This document shows positions 16,229 through 24,040 of a stretch of 64,000 nt of DNA, piece after piece. Each line of letters starts with the position of its first letter. The first letter of the stretch is position 1. The stretch lies in contig NZ_CAJYPS010000013.1 of assembly GCF_913777145.1 (NCBI RefSeq), positions 1-64,000 of the forward strand, in the 5' to 3' direction. A program made the translations under genes and the position numbers. The notes beneath the pieces are model-generated. The model was given only the letters and a program-made list of their open reading frames with translations, made no database searches and had not been told where the DNA came from. Source of the DNA: an uncultured Roseateles sp. (lineage in GTDB: Bacteria > Pseudomonadota > Gammaproteobacteria > Burkholderiales > Burkholderiaceae_C).

Positions 16229-18063
16229 GCGGCAGCTACCACGACCGACTGCTGGCTGAGCTGCTGGAGCAGGCCTTCGGCGCGCTGGACGCGGCCGCGC
16301 TGGCACTGCTGCGCGAGCAGCTGCGCTGGGTGGAGCTGGCCGGCGGCCAGACGCTGATGGCCCAGGGCGAGCCGGGCGACTCCATGTACCTGTCCGTCAG
16401 TGGCCGGCTGCGCGCCTATGTGTCGCACGATGGTGAGCCCGCCCGCATGGTGCGCGAGATGGGGCGGGGTCAGGTCATAGGCGAGATGGCGCTCTACACC
16501 GACGCGCCGCGCTCTGCCAGCGTGGTCGCGATCCGCGACTCGCTGCTGGTGCGCCTGGACAAGCAGCCCTTCCTGGACCTGCTGGCCCGCCACCCGCAGG
16601 TGGGCGTGGCGCTGACGCGGCAGATCGTCGGGCGGCTGCAGACCGAGCATGTGCCTGCTCCCTATGCAGCGCCGGTGGTGCAGACGCTGCTGCCCATTTC
16701 CGCGGGCGTGGACCTGGCCGGCTTCGCGGCCGGGCTGGCGGCGGAGCTGGGCCGCTTCGGCCGCGTGCGGGTGGTGGATGCGGCCGCGGTCGAGGCCGCG
16801 CTGGGCCCGGCCGAGGGCAGCGACAGCGAGCGCTACCGCCAGGTGTCGCTGTGGCTGGACGAGATCGAGGCCGGCCACGACTTCGTGCTGCTGCTGGCCG
16901 ATGCCCAGCCCAGCGCCTGGACCCAGCGCTGCTGCCGCCACGCGGACGAGGTGCTGCTGCTGGCCGATGCGGCCGCGCCGCCGCGGCTGCACGAGAACGA
17001 GAGCGCCTGCCTGCTGGAGCGGCCGCCGCGCACCGAGGCGGCCGAGATCCTGGTGCTGCTGCACGGGGCCGACACGCCGGCGCCGCGCGGCACCGCGGCC
17101 TGGCTGGCGCGCCGGCCGGTGACCGACCATTTCCACGTGCGGCCGGCGCTGGCCCGCGACATGGCGCGGCTGGCGCGGCTGCAGGCGCGCCGCGCGGTGG
17201 GTCTGGTGCTGGCCGGCGGCGGTGCGCGCGGCTTCTCCCATCTGGGGCTGATGCAGGCGCTGCAGCAGCGCGGCATCGAGGTGGACTGCGTGGGCGGCAC
17301 CAGCATGGGCTCGGTGATGGGCGCGCTGCTGGCCTGCGACCGGCCGCTGGAGCAGGTGCTGCAGGTGGCGCGCGAGGCCTTCCGCGTGAACCCCACCGGT
17401 GACTACAACCTGCTGCCGCTGATCTCGCTGATCCGCGGCCAGCGCCTGCGCCGCCTGCTGGGCCGCGCGCTGACCGAGCTGGTGGGTCCCGAGGCCGGCA
17501 TCGAGGATCTGTGGAAGCCCTATTACTGCATCGCGACCAACTACTCCCAGGCCGGCGAGGCGCTGCTGAGCCGCGGGCCGCTGGAGCGCGCGGTGCGGGC
17601 CAGCATCGCGATTCCCGGCGCGCTGCCGCCGGTGGTGGTGGACGGCGACCTGCTGTGCGACGGCGGCACCTTCAACAACTTCCCGGTCGGCGTGATGCGC
17701 CAGCGCCGCGGCGTGGGCACGGTGGTGGGCGCCGACCTCAGCCTGCGCAAGGTGCGCAAGCTGGACTTCGACGAGGTGCCCGGCCCCTGGGCGCTGCTGC
17801 GTGACCGCCTGCGCCCGCGCGCCCACCGGCGCTACCGGCTGCCGCCGCTGTCGGCCTATCTGCTGAACGTCACCATCCTCTACAGCAGCTCGCGCCAGCG
17901 CGCCGCGCGCGCGGCCTGCGATGTCTATTTCAACCCCCCGCTGGACCGCATCGGCCTGCTGGCCTGGAAGCACTTCGACAGCATCGTCGCGCAGGGGCGC
18001 GCGCATGCCGAGGAGGTGCTGCAGCAGCCCGATGTCCACGCCCTGCTCAAGCCACACCCATGA
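16225..18063 (+). CDS. Cyclic-nucleotide-binding patatin-like phospholipase
   Basis: The 612-aa protein has an N-terminal cNMP-binding fold (about 15-135, with GEPGDSMYLSVSGRL and a GEMALYTDAPRSASV phosphate-binding segment), a middle linker domain (about 150-320) and a C-terminal patatin domain. The patatin part has the oxyanion motif GGGARG (331-336), nucleophile Ser360 in GGTSMGS and catalytic Asp479 in CDGG, so it should be active. The architecture is that of the neuropathy-target-esterase family of (lyso)phospholipases. It overlaps the cyclase gene by four bases and the next cNMP-binding gene by four bases. The inferred role is a membrane lipid hydrolase tuned by the nucleotide made by its neighbour. 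Confidence 0.9.
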   Translation: MSGSYHDRLLAELLEQAFGALDAAALALLREQLRWVELAGGQTLMAQGEPGDSMYLSVSGRLRAYVSHDGEPARMVREMGRGQVIGEMALYTDAPRSASVVAIRDSLLVRLDKQPFLDLLARHPQVGVALTRQIVGRLQTEHVPAPYAAPVVQTLLPISAGVDLAGFAAGLAAELGRFGRVRVVDAAAVEAALGPAEGSDSERYRQVSLWLDEIEAGHDFVLLLADAQPSAWTQRCCRHADEVLLLADAAAPPRLHENESACLLERPPRTEAAEILVLLHGADTPAPRGTAAWLARRPVTDHFHVRPALARDMARLARLQARRAVGLVLAGGGARGFSHLGLMQALQQRGIEVDCVGGTSMGSVMGALLACDRPLEQVLQVAREAFRVNPTGDYNLLPLISLIRGQRLRRLLGRALTELVGPEAGIEDLWKPYYCIATNYSQAGEALLSRGPLERAVRASIAIPGALPPVVVDGDLLCDGGTFNNFPVGVMRQRRGVGTVVGADLSLRKVRKLDFDEVPGPWALLRDRLRPRAHRRYRLPPLSAYLLNVTILYSSSRQRAARAACDVYFNPPLDRIGLLAWKHFDSIVAQGRAHAEEVLQQPDVHALLKPHP

Positions 18064-18686
18064 TCGACCACCTCGCCACCGCGCTGGGCCTGCTGGGCGC
18101 CGCGCTGATGCTCGCCAGCTACCTGATGAAGAGCATGCTGCCGCTGCGCATCGCGGCGCTGACCGCCTGCTGCTTCCTGGTTGCCTACGGGGCGCTCAAG
18201 CAGGCGCTGCCCACGCTGCTGCTGTACGGCGCGCTCATCCCCATCAACGTGAAGAAGACGCTGCAGATGCGCCGCCTGGTTCAGGCCATCGCGCGCGCGC
18301 AAGCCGACACGCCGGTGTCGGAATGGCTGCTGCCCCACATGCACCGCCGCACCGTGGCGGCGGGCTCCACGCTGTGGCGCAAGGGCGATGTGGCCACCGA
18401 GATGCTCTATGTGGAGGGGGCCGGCCTGAGGCTGGCCGAGTATGGGGAGGCGGTGGCACCGGGCAGCCTGATCGGCGAGATCGGCCTGTTCGCGCCCGAC
18501 AAGCGCCGCACGCTGACGCTGGAAGCGGTGGACGACTGCGTCGTCTACAGTCTGACCGCGGAGGAGATGGCCTTGCTCTATTACCAGAACCCCAAACTGG
18601 GCTTTCATGTGATGCGACTGATCGTGGCGCGCCTGATGCGCGATGCGGCCCGACCCCATGAGGGGGCGCTGGCGGAGGCCGGATGA
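18060..18686 (+). CDS. Popeye-like membrane protein with cNMP-binding fold
   Basis: The 208-aa product has three hydrophobic segments in the first 65 residues (about 6-23, 30-47 and 51-63) and then a cNMP-binding-type beta-roll (about 95-190, with GSTLWRKGDVATEMLYVEG and a short GEIGLFAPDKRRT segment). Three membrane segments plus one cNMP-like domain is the Popeye-domain layout, known from animal cAMP-binding POPDC proteins and from some bacteria. The usual phosphate-binding Arg-Ser/Thr is replaced by KRRT, so binding may be atypical. It overlaps both neighbours by four bases. The function is unknown; it may be a receptor or regulator for the cyclic nucleotide. Confidence 0.75.
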   Translation: MIDHLATALGLLGAALMLASYLMKSMLPLRIAALTACCFLVAYGALKQALPTLLLYGALIPINVKKTLQMRRLVQAIARAQADTPVSEWLLPHMHRRTVAAGSTLWRKGDVATEMLYVEGAGLRLAEYGEAVAPGSLIGEIGLFAPDKRRTLTLEAVDDCVVYSLTAEEMALLYYQNPKLGFHVMRLIVARLMRDAARPHEGALAEAG

Positions 18687-20368
18687 GGCGCCGTCCCGCC
18701 AGTCTCCGCACACAACTGGTTCTCACGCTCGCCGGCTTCGCGCTGGTGGTACTGAGTGCTGTCGGCTGGTACCTGGGCCGCCTGGCCACCATCGAGCTGC
18801 GCGATGCCCAGCAGGTGTCGCTGGGCGCGGCCGCGCAGGCCGCAGCCGACCTGCTGGCCACGGAGCTGCGCGACCGTGAGCGCGAGATCGAGCTGCTGAG
18901 CCAGTCGCCACTGCTGAGCGACCGGCCGCTGGATGCCCCGGTGGTGCGTGAGACGCTGCAGCGCCGCCAGGCCCTGCACGAGGAACTGGCCTGGCTGGGC
19001 ATCGCGTCTCCGTCCGGCACCGTGCTGCAGAGCACCGGGGGCCTGCTGCTGGGGGTCTCGGTCGCCCAGCGCGAATGGTTCATGGGCGCGCGCGAGCGGG
19101 TCTATGTGGGCGATGTGCACGAGGCCAAGCTGCTGGCGCGGCTGCTGCCGGAGCAGCCCAACGGCGAGCCCACCCGCTTTGTCGATTTCGCCGCGCCCAT
19201 CATGGACGCGCAGGGCAATCTGCGCGGCGTCATCGGGGCGCATGCGCATTGGCGCTGGATCACCGGCATCGTGGACAGCACGCTCAAGCAGCGCCGTGGC
19301 GCCGGGCTGGATGCGCTGATCGTGGATCGCGAGGGCCGCGTGCTCTACCCGGAGGCGCTCAAGCGCGCCACCGACGGCGTGCCGGTGCTGCCGGCCGGCA
19401 AGCTGACCAGCCCCATGCGCTGGACCGATGGCGAGGAGTACATGGCGGCCGAGGCCCGCGTGCTGGCCCGCACCCGCGTGGACCTGGGCTGGCGGGTCAT
19501 CGTGCGCCAGCCACAGGTCGAGGCGCTGCGGCCGGCGCGGCTGCTGCGCAACCACCTGCTGCTGCTGGGCCTGGCGGTGGCACTGCTGGCGCTGCTGGCC
19601 GCGTGGGCACTGGCGCGGCGACTCAGCCGGCCGGTGGAGCAGCTGGCCCGTTTTGCGCAGTGCGTGGAAACGGCCCGGGAGATCCCCGAGATGCTGGGTG
19701 CCAGTGGGGCGCGCGAGATCGCGCAGCTGGGCGATGCGATGCGCTCCATGGCCGGTTCACTGCTGGAGACCGAGCGCCGGCTGCAGGCGGCCAACAATTC
19801 GCTGGAGCAGCAGGTGCAGGCGCGCACCGCGGAGCTGCGGACGGCCAACGAGGCGCTGGCGCTGCAGGCCGCGCAGGACGGCCTGACCGGCCTGGCCAAC
19901 CGCCGCGGCCTGGACCAGCGGATGGCCGAGGCACAGGCGCTTTACCAGCGCTATGCCTCCCAGGGCGGGCGGCCGCACGCGCTGCTGCTGATCGATCTGG
20001 ATCACTTCAAGCAGATCAATGACCGCCACGGCCATCCGGTCGGTGATGAGGTGCTGCGCCGCGTGGCGGCACAGCTGCGCCAGTCGGTGCGAGGCACCGA
20101 CCTGGTGGCGCGTTTTGGCGGCGAGGAGTTCGCGGTGCTGCTGCCGGGCTGCGCCAGCCCCGACGAGGCCCTGGCGGTGGCCGAGAAGATACGCACCGGC
20201 ATTGCCGCCACGGACTTCGCGGTGGCAGGGCGTCAGACCGCCAGCCTGGGCGTGTCGCTGGCGGCGACGACGGACACCTCGCCCGCCGAGCTGCTGCGGC
20301 GCGCCGACGAGGCGCTCTACGAGGCCAAGCGGGCCGGACGCAACCGGGTGGTGCTGCGCGCCACCTGA
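18683..20368 (+). CDS. Membrane diguanylate cyclase (GGDEF) with periplasmic sensor
   Basis: The 561-aa protein has TM1 at about 13-33, a periplasmic Cache-like sensor (about 35-285), TM2 at about 290-315, a HAMP-like linker, a coiled coil (about 370-395) and a GGDEF domain (about 400-560). The active site is an intact GGEEF (479-483). The inhibitory-site motif RGTD lies five residues before it, so the enzyme should make c-di-GMP and be feedback-inhibited. Its start overlaps the Popeye-like gene by four bases, placing c-di-GMP synthesis in the same transcript as the cAMP-type circuit. Confidence 0.92.
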   Translation: MRRRPASLRTQLVLTLAGFALVVLSAVGWYLGRLATIELRDAQQVSLGAAAQAAADLLATELRDREREIELLSQSPLLSDRPLDAPVVRETLQRRQALHEELAWLGIASPSGTVLQSTGGLLLGVSVAQREWFMGARERVYVGDVHEAKLLARLLPEQPNGEPTRFVDFAAPIMDAQGNLRGVIGAHAHWRWITGIVDSTLKQRRGAGLDALIVDREGRVLYPEALKRATDGVPVLPAGKLTSPMRWTDGEEYMAAEARVLARTRVDLGWRVIVRQPQVEALRPARLLRNHLLLLGLAVALLALLAAWALARRLSRPVEQLARFAQCVETAREIPEMLGASGAREIAQLGDAMRSMAGSLLETERRLQAANNSLEQQVQARTAELRTANEALALQAAQDGLTGLANRRGLDQRMAEAQALYQRYASQGGRPHALLLIDLDHFKQINDRHGHPVGDEVLRRVAAQLRQSVRGTDLVARFGGEEFAVLLPGCASPDEALAVAEKIRTGIAATDFAVAGRQTASLGVSLAATTDTSPAELLRRADEALYEAKRAGRNRVVLRAT

Positions 20369-20374
20369 GCCGGG

Positions 20375-21064
20375 TCAGATCAGCTGCAGCGGCGCGCGGA
20401 ACACATAGCCCACGCGCGACTTGCTCTGCAGCGGCACCAGCGTGGGGGTGGCGCGCTCGATGCGGCGGCGCAGCCGGTAGATGGTGGCCGACAGGCCATC
20501 GTCCGTCTCGCCGTCCGGCACCTCGCGGCCCAGCTTCTGCAGCAGGGCCTCGCGCGTGACCGGCTCGCCGCCGGCCGCGGCGAAGCACTCCATCACCTGG
20601 CGGTCGGCCTCGCTAAGCTGGATGTGGGTGCCGTCGGGGGCGACCAGTTCGCCGCTGGATCGGTCCAGCTTCCAGGCCGCATCGGCCGGCGAGGGCTTGA
20701 CGACGCGGCGCTGCACCGCGGCGATGGCCAGCGCCACCTGCTCGAACTGCACCGGCTTGACCAGGTACATGTCGGCGCCCGCGGTGATGACCTCGCGGAA
20801 CACCTCGGGGCCCAGGCGGCCGGAGATCACGACGATGCCGGCGTCGGTGCGGCGGCGCAGGATCTTGATGAGGTCGACACCGCTGACGCCGGGCAGCATC
20901 AGGTCGACCAAATAGAACTCGTAGGAAAACGCCTCAGGCGCGGCGAGCAGCGCATTGCTGTCGTCGTAACGGCTGACCGCGATGCCCTGTTCCTGCAGGA
21001 ATTGCGCTAGGAACTCCGAATACTCGGCATCGTCATCGATCAGGGCAAGGGTCTTGGGTTGCAT
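20375..21064 (-). CDS. OmpR-type response regulator
   Basis: The 229-aa protein has a receiver domain with acidic residues at 10-12, phospho-acceptor Asp54 in YLVDLMLPG and Lys in LVKPVQ. A C-terminal winged-helix DNA-binding domain (about 135-228, ending SKSRVGYVF) is of the OmpR/PhoB type. The ATG at 21064 is chosen because the receiver starts directly after it; longer in-frame extensions encode no domain. It converges on the diguanylate cyclase gene with a 6-base gap. No kinase lies next to it on its own strand, so its partner is probably one of the island's kinases or is elsewhere. Confidence 0.88.
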   Translation of the reverse strand: MQPKTLALIDDDAEYSEFLAQFLQEQGIAVSRYDDSNALLAAPEAFSYEFYLVDLMLPGVSGVDLIKILRRRTDAGIVVISGRLGPEVFREVITAGADMYLVKPVQFEQVALAIAAVQRRVVKPSPADAAWKLDRSSGELVAPDGTHIQLSEADRQVMECFAAAGGEPVTREALLQKLGREVPDGETDDGLSATIYRLRRRIERATPTLVPLQSKSRVGYVFRAPLQLI

Positions 21065-21128
21065 GGCCACGGGAGCACGCGTGAGCGAGTCGCGCAGTGT
21101 GCCGCATGAAAGACGCGTCAGCGCGAGT

Positions 21129-21144
21129 CCAAGTTCACACTTGG
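21129..21144. promoter_or_regulatory. Short palindrome between divergent genes
   Basis: CCAAGT and ACTTGG flank a 4-base centre (TCAC) in the 171-base region between the response-regulator gene and the divergent hypothetical gene. This is a plausible operator, perhaps for autoregulation, with no experimental link. Confidence 0.35.
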
Positions 21145-21235
21145 TGCAGGAATGCCGGGTTCGGAAACATTGCTTTGCAGTCCGCGATCTGACAATCTGG
21201 CAGGCGCAGATGGACTGTGCCCCTTGTGTTCCGCG

Positions 21236-21601
21236 ATGAACGACGACCCAGGCCCCGAGACAAGTGCTGAGGTGGATGCCGCGTTGCAGTGGCTGCTGCC
21301 CGGCCATAAGGCCGCGCCTGCCGAGGCGCTGCGGCGCATCCAGGGCGTGTGCGGTGGCTATCCGGACCTGTTCTGCGCGATGTTCTGCGTGCTGGCCACG
21401 CACCAGGAACTGCCACGCGACATCCTGGCGGCAGCGATCAAGCAGTTCCGCCCCGACCTGGAGGCCTACAGCCGCGAAGACGTGGTGAGCCTGCTCAACG
21501 GCATCTGGAACGGTGGCAAGAGCGGCTTCGACGCGGTGCTGCGCACGCGCGCCAACTCGCCCAAGCGCGGCGCCGGCGCCTTCTCCTGGGTGAAGGAATA
21601 G
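21236..21601 (+). CDS. Small conserved-type hypothetical protein
   Basis: A 121-aa predicted soluble, mostly helical protein that I do not assign to a family. The ATG at 21236 opens MNDDPGPETSAEV. The core (about 10-100) has Trp, Cys and Phe residues spaced as in a helical bundle (GGYPDLFCAMFCVLATHQ), and the C-terminus ends FSWVKE. Codon use matches neighbouring genes, supporting a real gene. It is divergent from the response regulator and converges on the DUF1415 gene. An earlier in-frame ATG at 21152 would add 28 residues without helical character. Confidence 0.6.
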   Translation: MNDDPGPETSAEVDAALQWLLPGHKAAPAEALRRIQGVCGGYPDLFCAMFCVLATHQELPRDILAAAIKQFRPDLEAYSREDVVSLLNGIWNGGKSGFDAVLRTRANSPKRGAGAFSWVKE

Positions 21602-21607
21602 CGCCGT

Positions 21608-21623
21608 CGGCCCGGGTGGGCCG
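21608..21623. terminator. Hairpin between convergent genes
   Basis: CGGCCC (21608-21613) pairs with GGGCCG (21618-21623) in the 24-base gap between two convergent stops. It lacks a T-run, so it is a possible bidirectional transcript end only. Confidence 0.3.
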
Positions 21624-21625
21624 GT

Positions 21626-22171
21626 TCAGCGACGCTTGAGGCCCAGCGCCTGCCAGCCCGCGAGGCCCAGCTTGGCCAGCGTGTCCAGATTGCCCTCGAA
21701 GATGGCCGCGGTGTCCGGCATGGATTCGACCGCGCGGGCTATGCTGTCCTCGCGCAGCAGGTGCAGCGTGGGGTAGGGCGAGCGGTTGCTGTAGTTGCCG
21801 ATGTCGTCCACCGGCGTGCCCTCGAACTGGTAGTCGGGGTGGAAGTCGGCGATCTGCAGCACGCCGTCCAGCTCCAGCTCGTCCACCAGCGCATCGGCGG
21901 CGTCCAGGAAATCGTTGAACTCCAGGAAGTCGTTCAGCACGCCGGGGTGGATCAGCAGCGTGGTGTCCACTTCTTCCGGGTCGGCGCGGTTCAGCGCCAG
22001 CAGCTCGCGCGCCAGGTCTTTCAGCAACTGTTCCGGCTCGGTCGCGTCGCTGACCACGTAGCGGATGCGCTCGTTCACATGCACGCTCTTCGCGAACGGG
22101 CACAGGTTGAGGCCGATCACGGCCTTGACGACCCAGTCACGGGTGTCGTTGATGATGTCTTCGTGGTTCAT
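21626..22171 (-). CDS. DUF1415 family protein
   Basis: The 181-aa cytosolic protein matches the DUF1415 pattern: an N-terminal WVVKAVIGLNLCPFA segment with a conserved Cys (near residue 27) and later HPDYQFEGT and NRSPYPTLHLLRE segments. The family is widespread in proteobacteria and its function is unknown. ATG 22171 directly precedes the conserved MNHEDIINDTRDWV start. The gene is downstream of the M20 amidohydrolase on the same strand, about 220 bases apart and separated by a likely terminator, so they are probably not one operon. Confidence 0.85.
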   Translation of the reverse strand: MNHEDIINDTRDWVVKAVIGLNLCPFAKSVHVNERIRYVVSDATEPEQLLKDLARELLALNRADPEEVDTTLLIHPGVLNDFLEFNDFLDAADALVDELELDGVLQIADFHPDYQFEGTPVDDIGNYSNRSPYPTLHLLREDSIARAVESMPDTAAIFEGNLDTLAKLGLAGWQALGLKRR

Positions 22172-22303
22172 GTGGTGTGTCCGTGGTGATCTTTGTTTGG
22201 GCGGACCGGCGCCGGGCCGCCCCAAGCCGGCCCGCAGGTGATGTGCTTGCGGCTCGATGCCACAAGCATCGCCGTCCCCTCGGGGGCTGAGGCCGGACAC
22301 GAA

Positions 22304-22318
22304 AAGCCCGGTGGGCTT
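22304..22318 (-). terminator. Probable terminator of the M20 amidohydrolase gene
   Basis: Read on the minus strand, AAGCCC-ACC-GGGCTT forms a compact hairpin followed by TTC, about 70 bases past the amidohydrolase stop. The stem is only six base pairs. Confidence 0.4.
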
Positions 22319-22388
22319 GTCGTGCCTGCCGAAGAGCAGCCGTGCTGCCGGCTGCGCGGTCCGCAGGACCGACCAGCAGCGCCCGCGT

Positions 22389-23594
22389 TCAGCGGGGCGC
22401 GGTTGGGCGAGGGGCCAACCATGCCTCGGCCAGGCGGACCCACATGGAGCCGCCCAGCGGAATCAGGTCGTCGTTGAAGTCGTAGCTGGGGTTGTGCAGT
22501 GTGCAGGGGCCCAGGCCGTGGCCGCCGCTGCGGTGTTCGCCCTCGCCGTTGCCGATGACGAAGTAGCAGCCGGGCTTGTCCAGCAGGTAGTAGCTGAAGT
22601 CCTCGGCGCCCATGGTGGGCTCGAACTCCTGCACGTTCTCCGCGCCCACCAGCTCGGTCAGCACGCGCTGCACGAAGGCGGACTCCTGCGGGTGGTTGAT
22701 GGTGGGCGGGTAGTTGCGGTGGAACTCGAATTCGGCCGTCAGCTCGAAGGCGGCGGCCATCTGCTCGGTCATGGCCTTCATGCGGCGCTCCAGCAGATCC
22801 AGCAGCTCCAGCGTGAAGGTGCGCACCGTGCCCTGCAGCTCCACGCTGTCGGGCACGACATTGGTGGCCTCGCCGGCGCGGATCATGGTGACCGAGATCA
22901 CGCCCGGGTCCAGCGGCCGCTTGTTGCGGCTGATGATGGTCTGGAAGCCCTGCACCAGCTGGCAGGCGGCGGGCACCGGATCCAGCCCCAGGTGGGGCAT
23001 GGCCGCGTGGCAGCCCTTGCCGCGCAGCGTGATCTTGAACTCGTTGCTGCTCGCGAACACCGGGCCGGTCTTGACCGCGAACTGGCCGGCCTTGAGGCCG
23101 GGCCAGTTGTGTGCGCCGAACATGGCCTCCATGGGGAACTTCTCGAACAGCCCGTCCTTGATCATCTCGCGCGCGCCGCCACCGCCTTCCTCGGCCGGCT
23201 GGAACACGAGGTAGACCGTGCCGTCGAAGTTGCGGTGCCGGGCCAGGTGCTTGGCCGCGGCCAGCAGCATGGCGGTGTGGCCGTCGTGGCCACAGGCGTG
23301 CATGCGGCCCAGGTACTGGCTGGCGTGCGGGAACTGGTTGCGCTCGGTCATGGGAAGCGCGTCGATGTCGGCGCGCAGGCCCACGGCGCGCGAGGACGTG
23401 CCGTTCTTGATGATGCCCACCACGCCGGTCTGGCCCAGGCCGCGGTGCACCGGGATGCCCCAGTCGGTCAGCGCCTTGGCGATCACGTCCGCGGTGCGGG
23501 TCTCCTGGAAGCACAGCTCGGGGTGGCGGTGCAGGTCGCGTCGCAGCGCGGTGATCTCGGCCGCGTCGGCGAGGATGGTGTCGATCAGCTTCAT
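22389..23594 (-). CDS. M20-family amidohydrolase (hippurate hydrolase-like)
   Basis: The 401-aa cytosolic enzyme belongs to the M20D aminoacylase/hippuricase branch. The DLHRHPEL motif (20-27), the metal motif MHACGHDGHTAM (98-109; Cys101, His103) and the Glu pair in PAEEGGGGA are all present, as is the late AEDFSYYL motif. It should hydrolyse N-acyl amino acids or similar amides using two metal ions; the true substrate is not readable. ATG 23594 opens MKLIDTI, directly at the family's usual start. The divergent DUF2946 gene starts only 41 bases away, so the two share a short promoter region. Confidence 0.9.
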   Translation of the reverse strand: MKLIDTILADAAEITALRRDLHRHPELCFQETRTADVIAKALTDWGIPVHRGLGQTGVVGIIKNGTSSRAVGLRADIDALPMTERNQFPHASQYLGRMHACGHDGHTAMLLAAAKHLARHRNFDGTVYLVFQPAEEGGGGAREMIKDGLFEKFPMEAMFGAHNWPGLKAGQFAVKTGPVFASSNEFKITLRGKGCHAAMPHLGLDPVPAACQLVQGFQTIISRNKRPLDPGVISVTMIRAGEATNVVPDSVELQGTVRTFTLELLDLLERRMKAMTEQMAAAFELTAEFEFHRNYPPTINHPQESAFVQRVLTELVGAENVQEFEPTMGAEDFSYYLLDKPGCYFVIGNGEGEHRSGGHGLGPCTLHNPSYDFNDDLIPLGGSMWVRLAEAWLAPRPTAPR

Positions 23595-23635
23595 GACAAA
23601 TGGCTCCTCAAGGGGCCGAGTTTAGGATTGCGGCC

Positions 23636-23971
23636 GTGAACGCGCGCCGACTCGCCCGCGGCTGGCTGCTCTGGCTGGCCCTGATCCTCCCCATCGCCCA
23701 GGCGATGTCGGGGGTGCATGCGTTCGCCCACCTGGCCGATCCGACCAGCGAACGCTCCGGCGAGCACCCCCGCGACAGCCTGCTGCACCATGGCCACTGC
23801 GGCCTGTGCCTGGGCGCCGCCCAACTGGTGGGCGGTGCGCCGCCGGCCCCGGTGCTGCTGCTGGCGCGCCCCGAACTTCGCCACGCCGCGCCCACGCTGC
23901 AGCACGCGCGCTGGCAGCCCTCGGGCATCAGCTGGCAGCCGCCGGCACGCGCGCCGCCCCGCTTCGCCTGA
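23636..23971 (+). CDS. DUF2946-like small exported protein
   Basis: The 111-aa product has an N-terminal hydrophobic signal segment (about 8-25), then a His/Cys cluster HHGHCGLCLGAAQ typical of DUF2946 proteins, which are often encoded beside metal or siderophore TonB receptors. GTG 23636 is preferred because AGGA lies upstream and the signal peptide follows directly; an ATG at 23600 is also possible. It precedes the ZnuD-like receptor by 70 bases in the same direction. A role in periplasmic metal handling (Zn or Cu) is inferred from the His/Cys residues and context only. Confidence 0.6.
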   Translation: MNARRLARGWLLWLALILPIAQAMSGVHAFAHLADPTSERSGEHPRDSLLHHGHCGLCLGAAQLVGGAPPAPVLLLARPELRHAAPTLQHARWQPSGISWQPPARAPPRFA

Positions 23972-24040
23972 ACCCCAAGCCTGCCGAGCCGCCCACCGGG
24001 GCGGCCCGGCTTCTTGTCGTTTCTGCGGAGTTTGATTCCT

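Noticed and set aside
15158..18063. A literal CBASS or Pycsar defence locus.
   Set aside because: The cyclase is a receiver-linked class III enzyme, not a CD-NTase, and the patatin has the NTE-type cNMP domain. No accessory CBASS genes or phage-related genes are present, so only an analogy is claimed.
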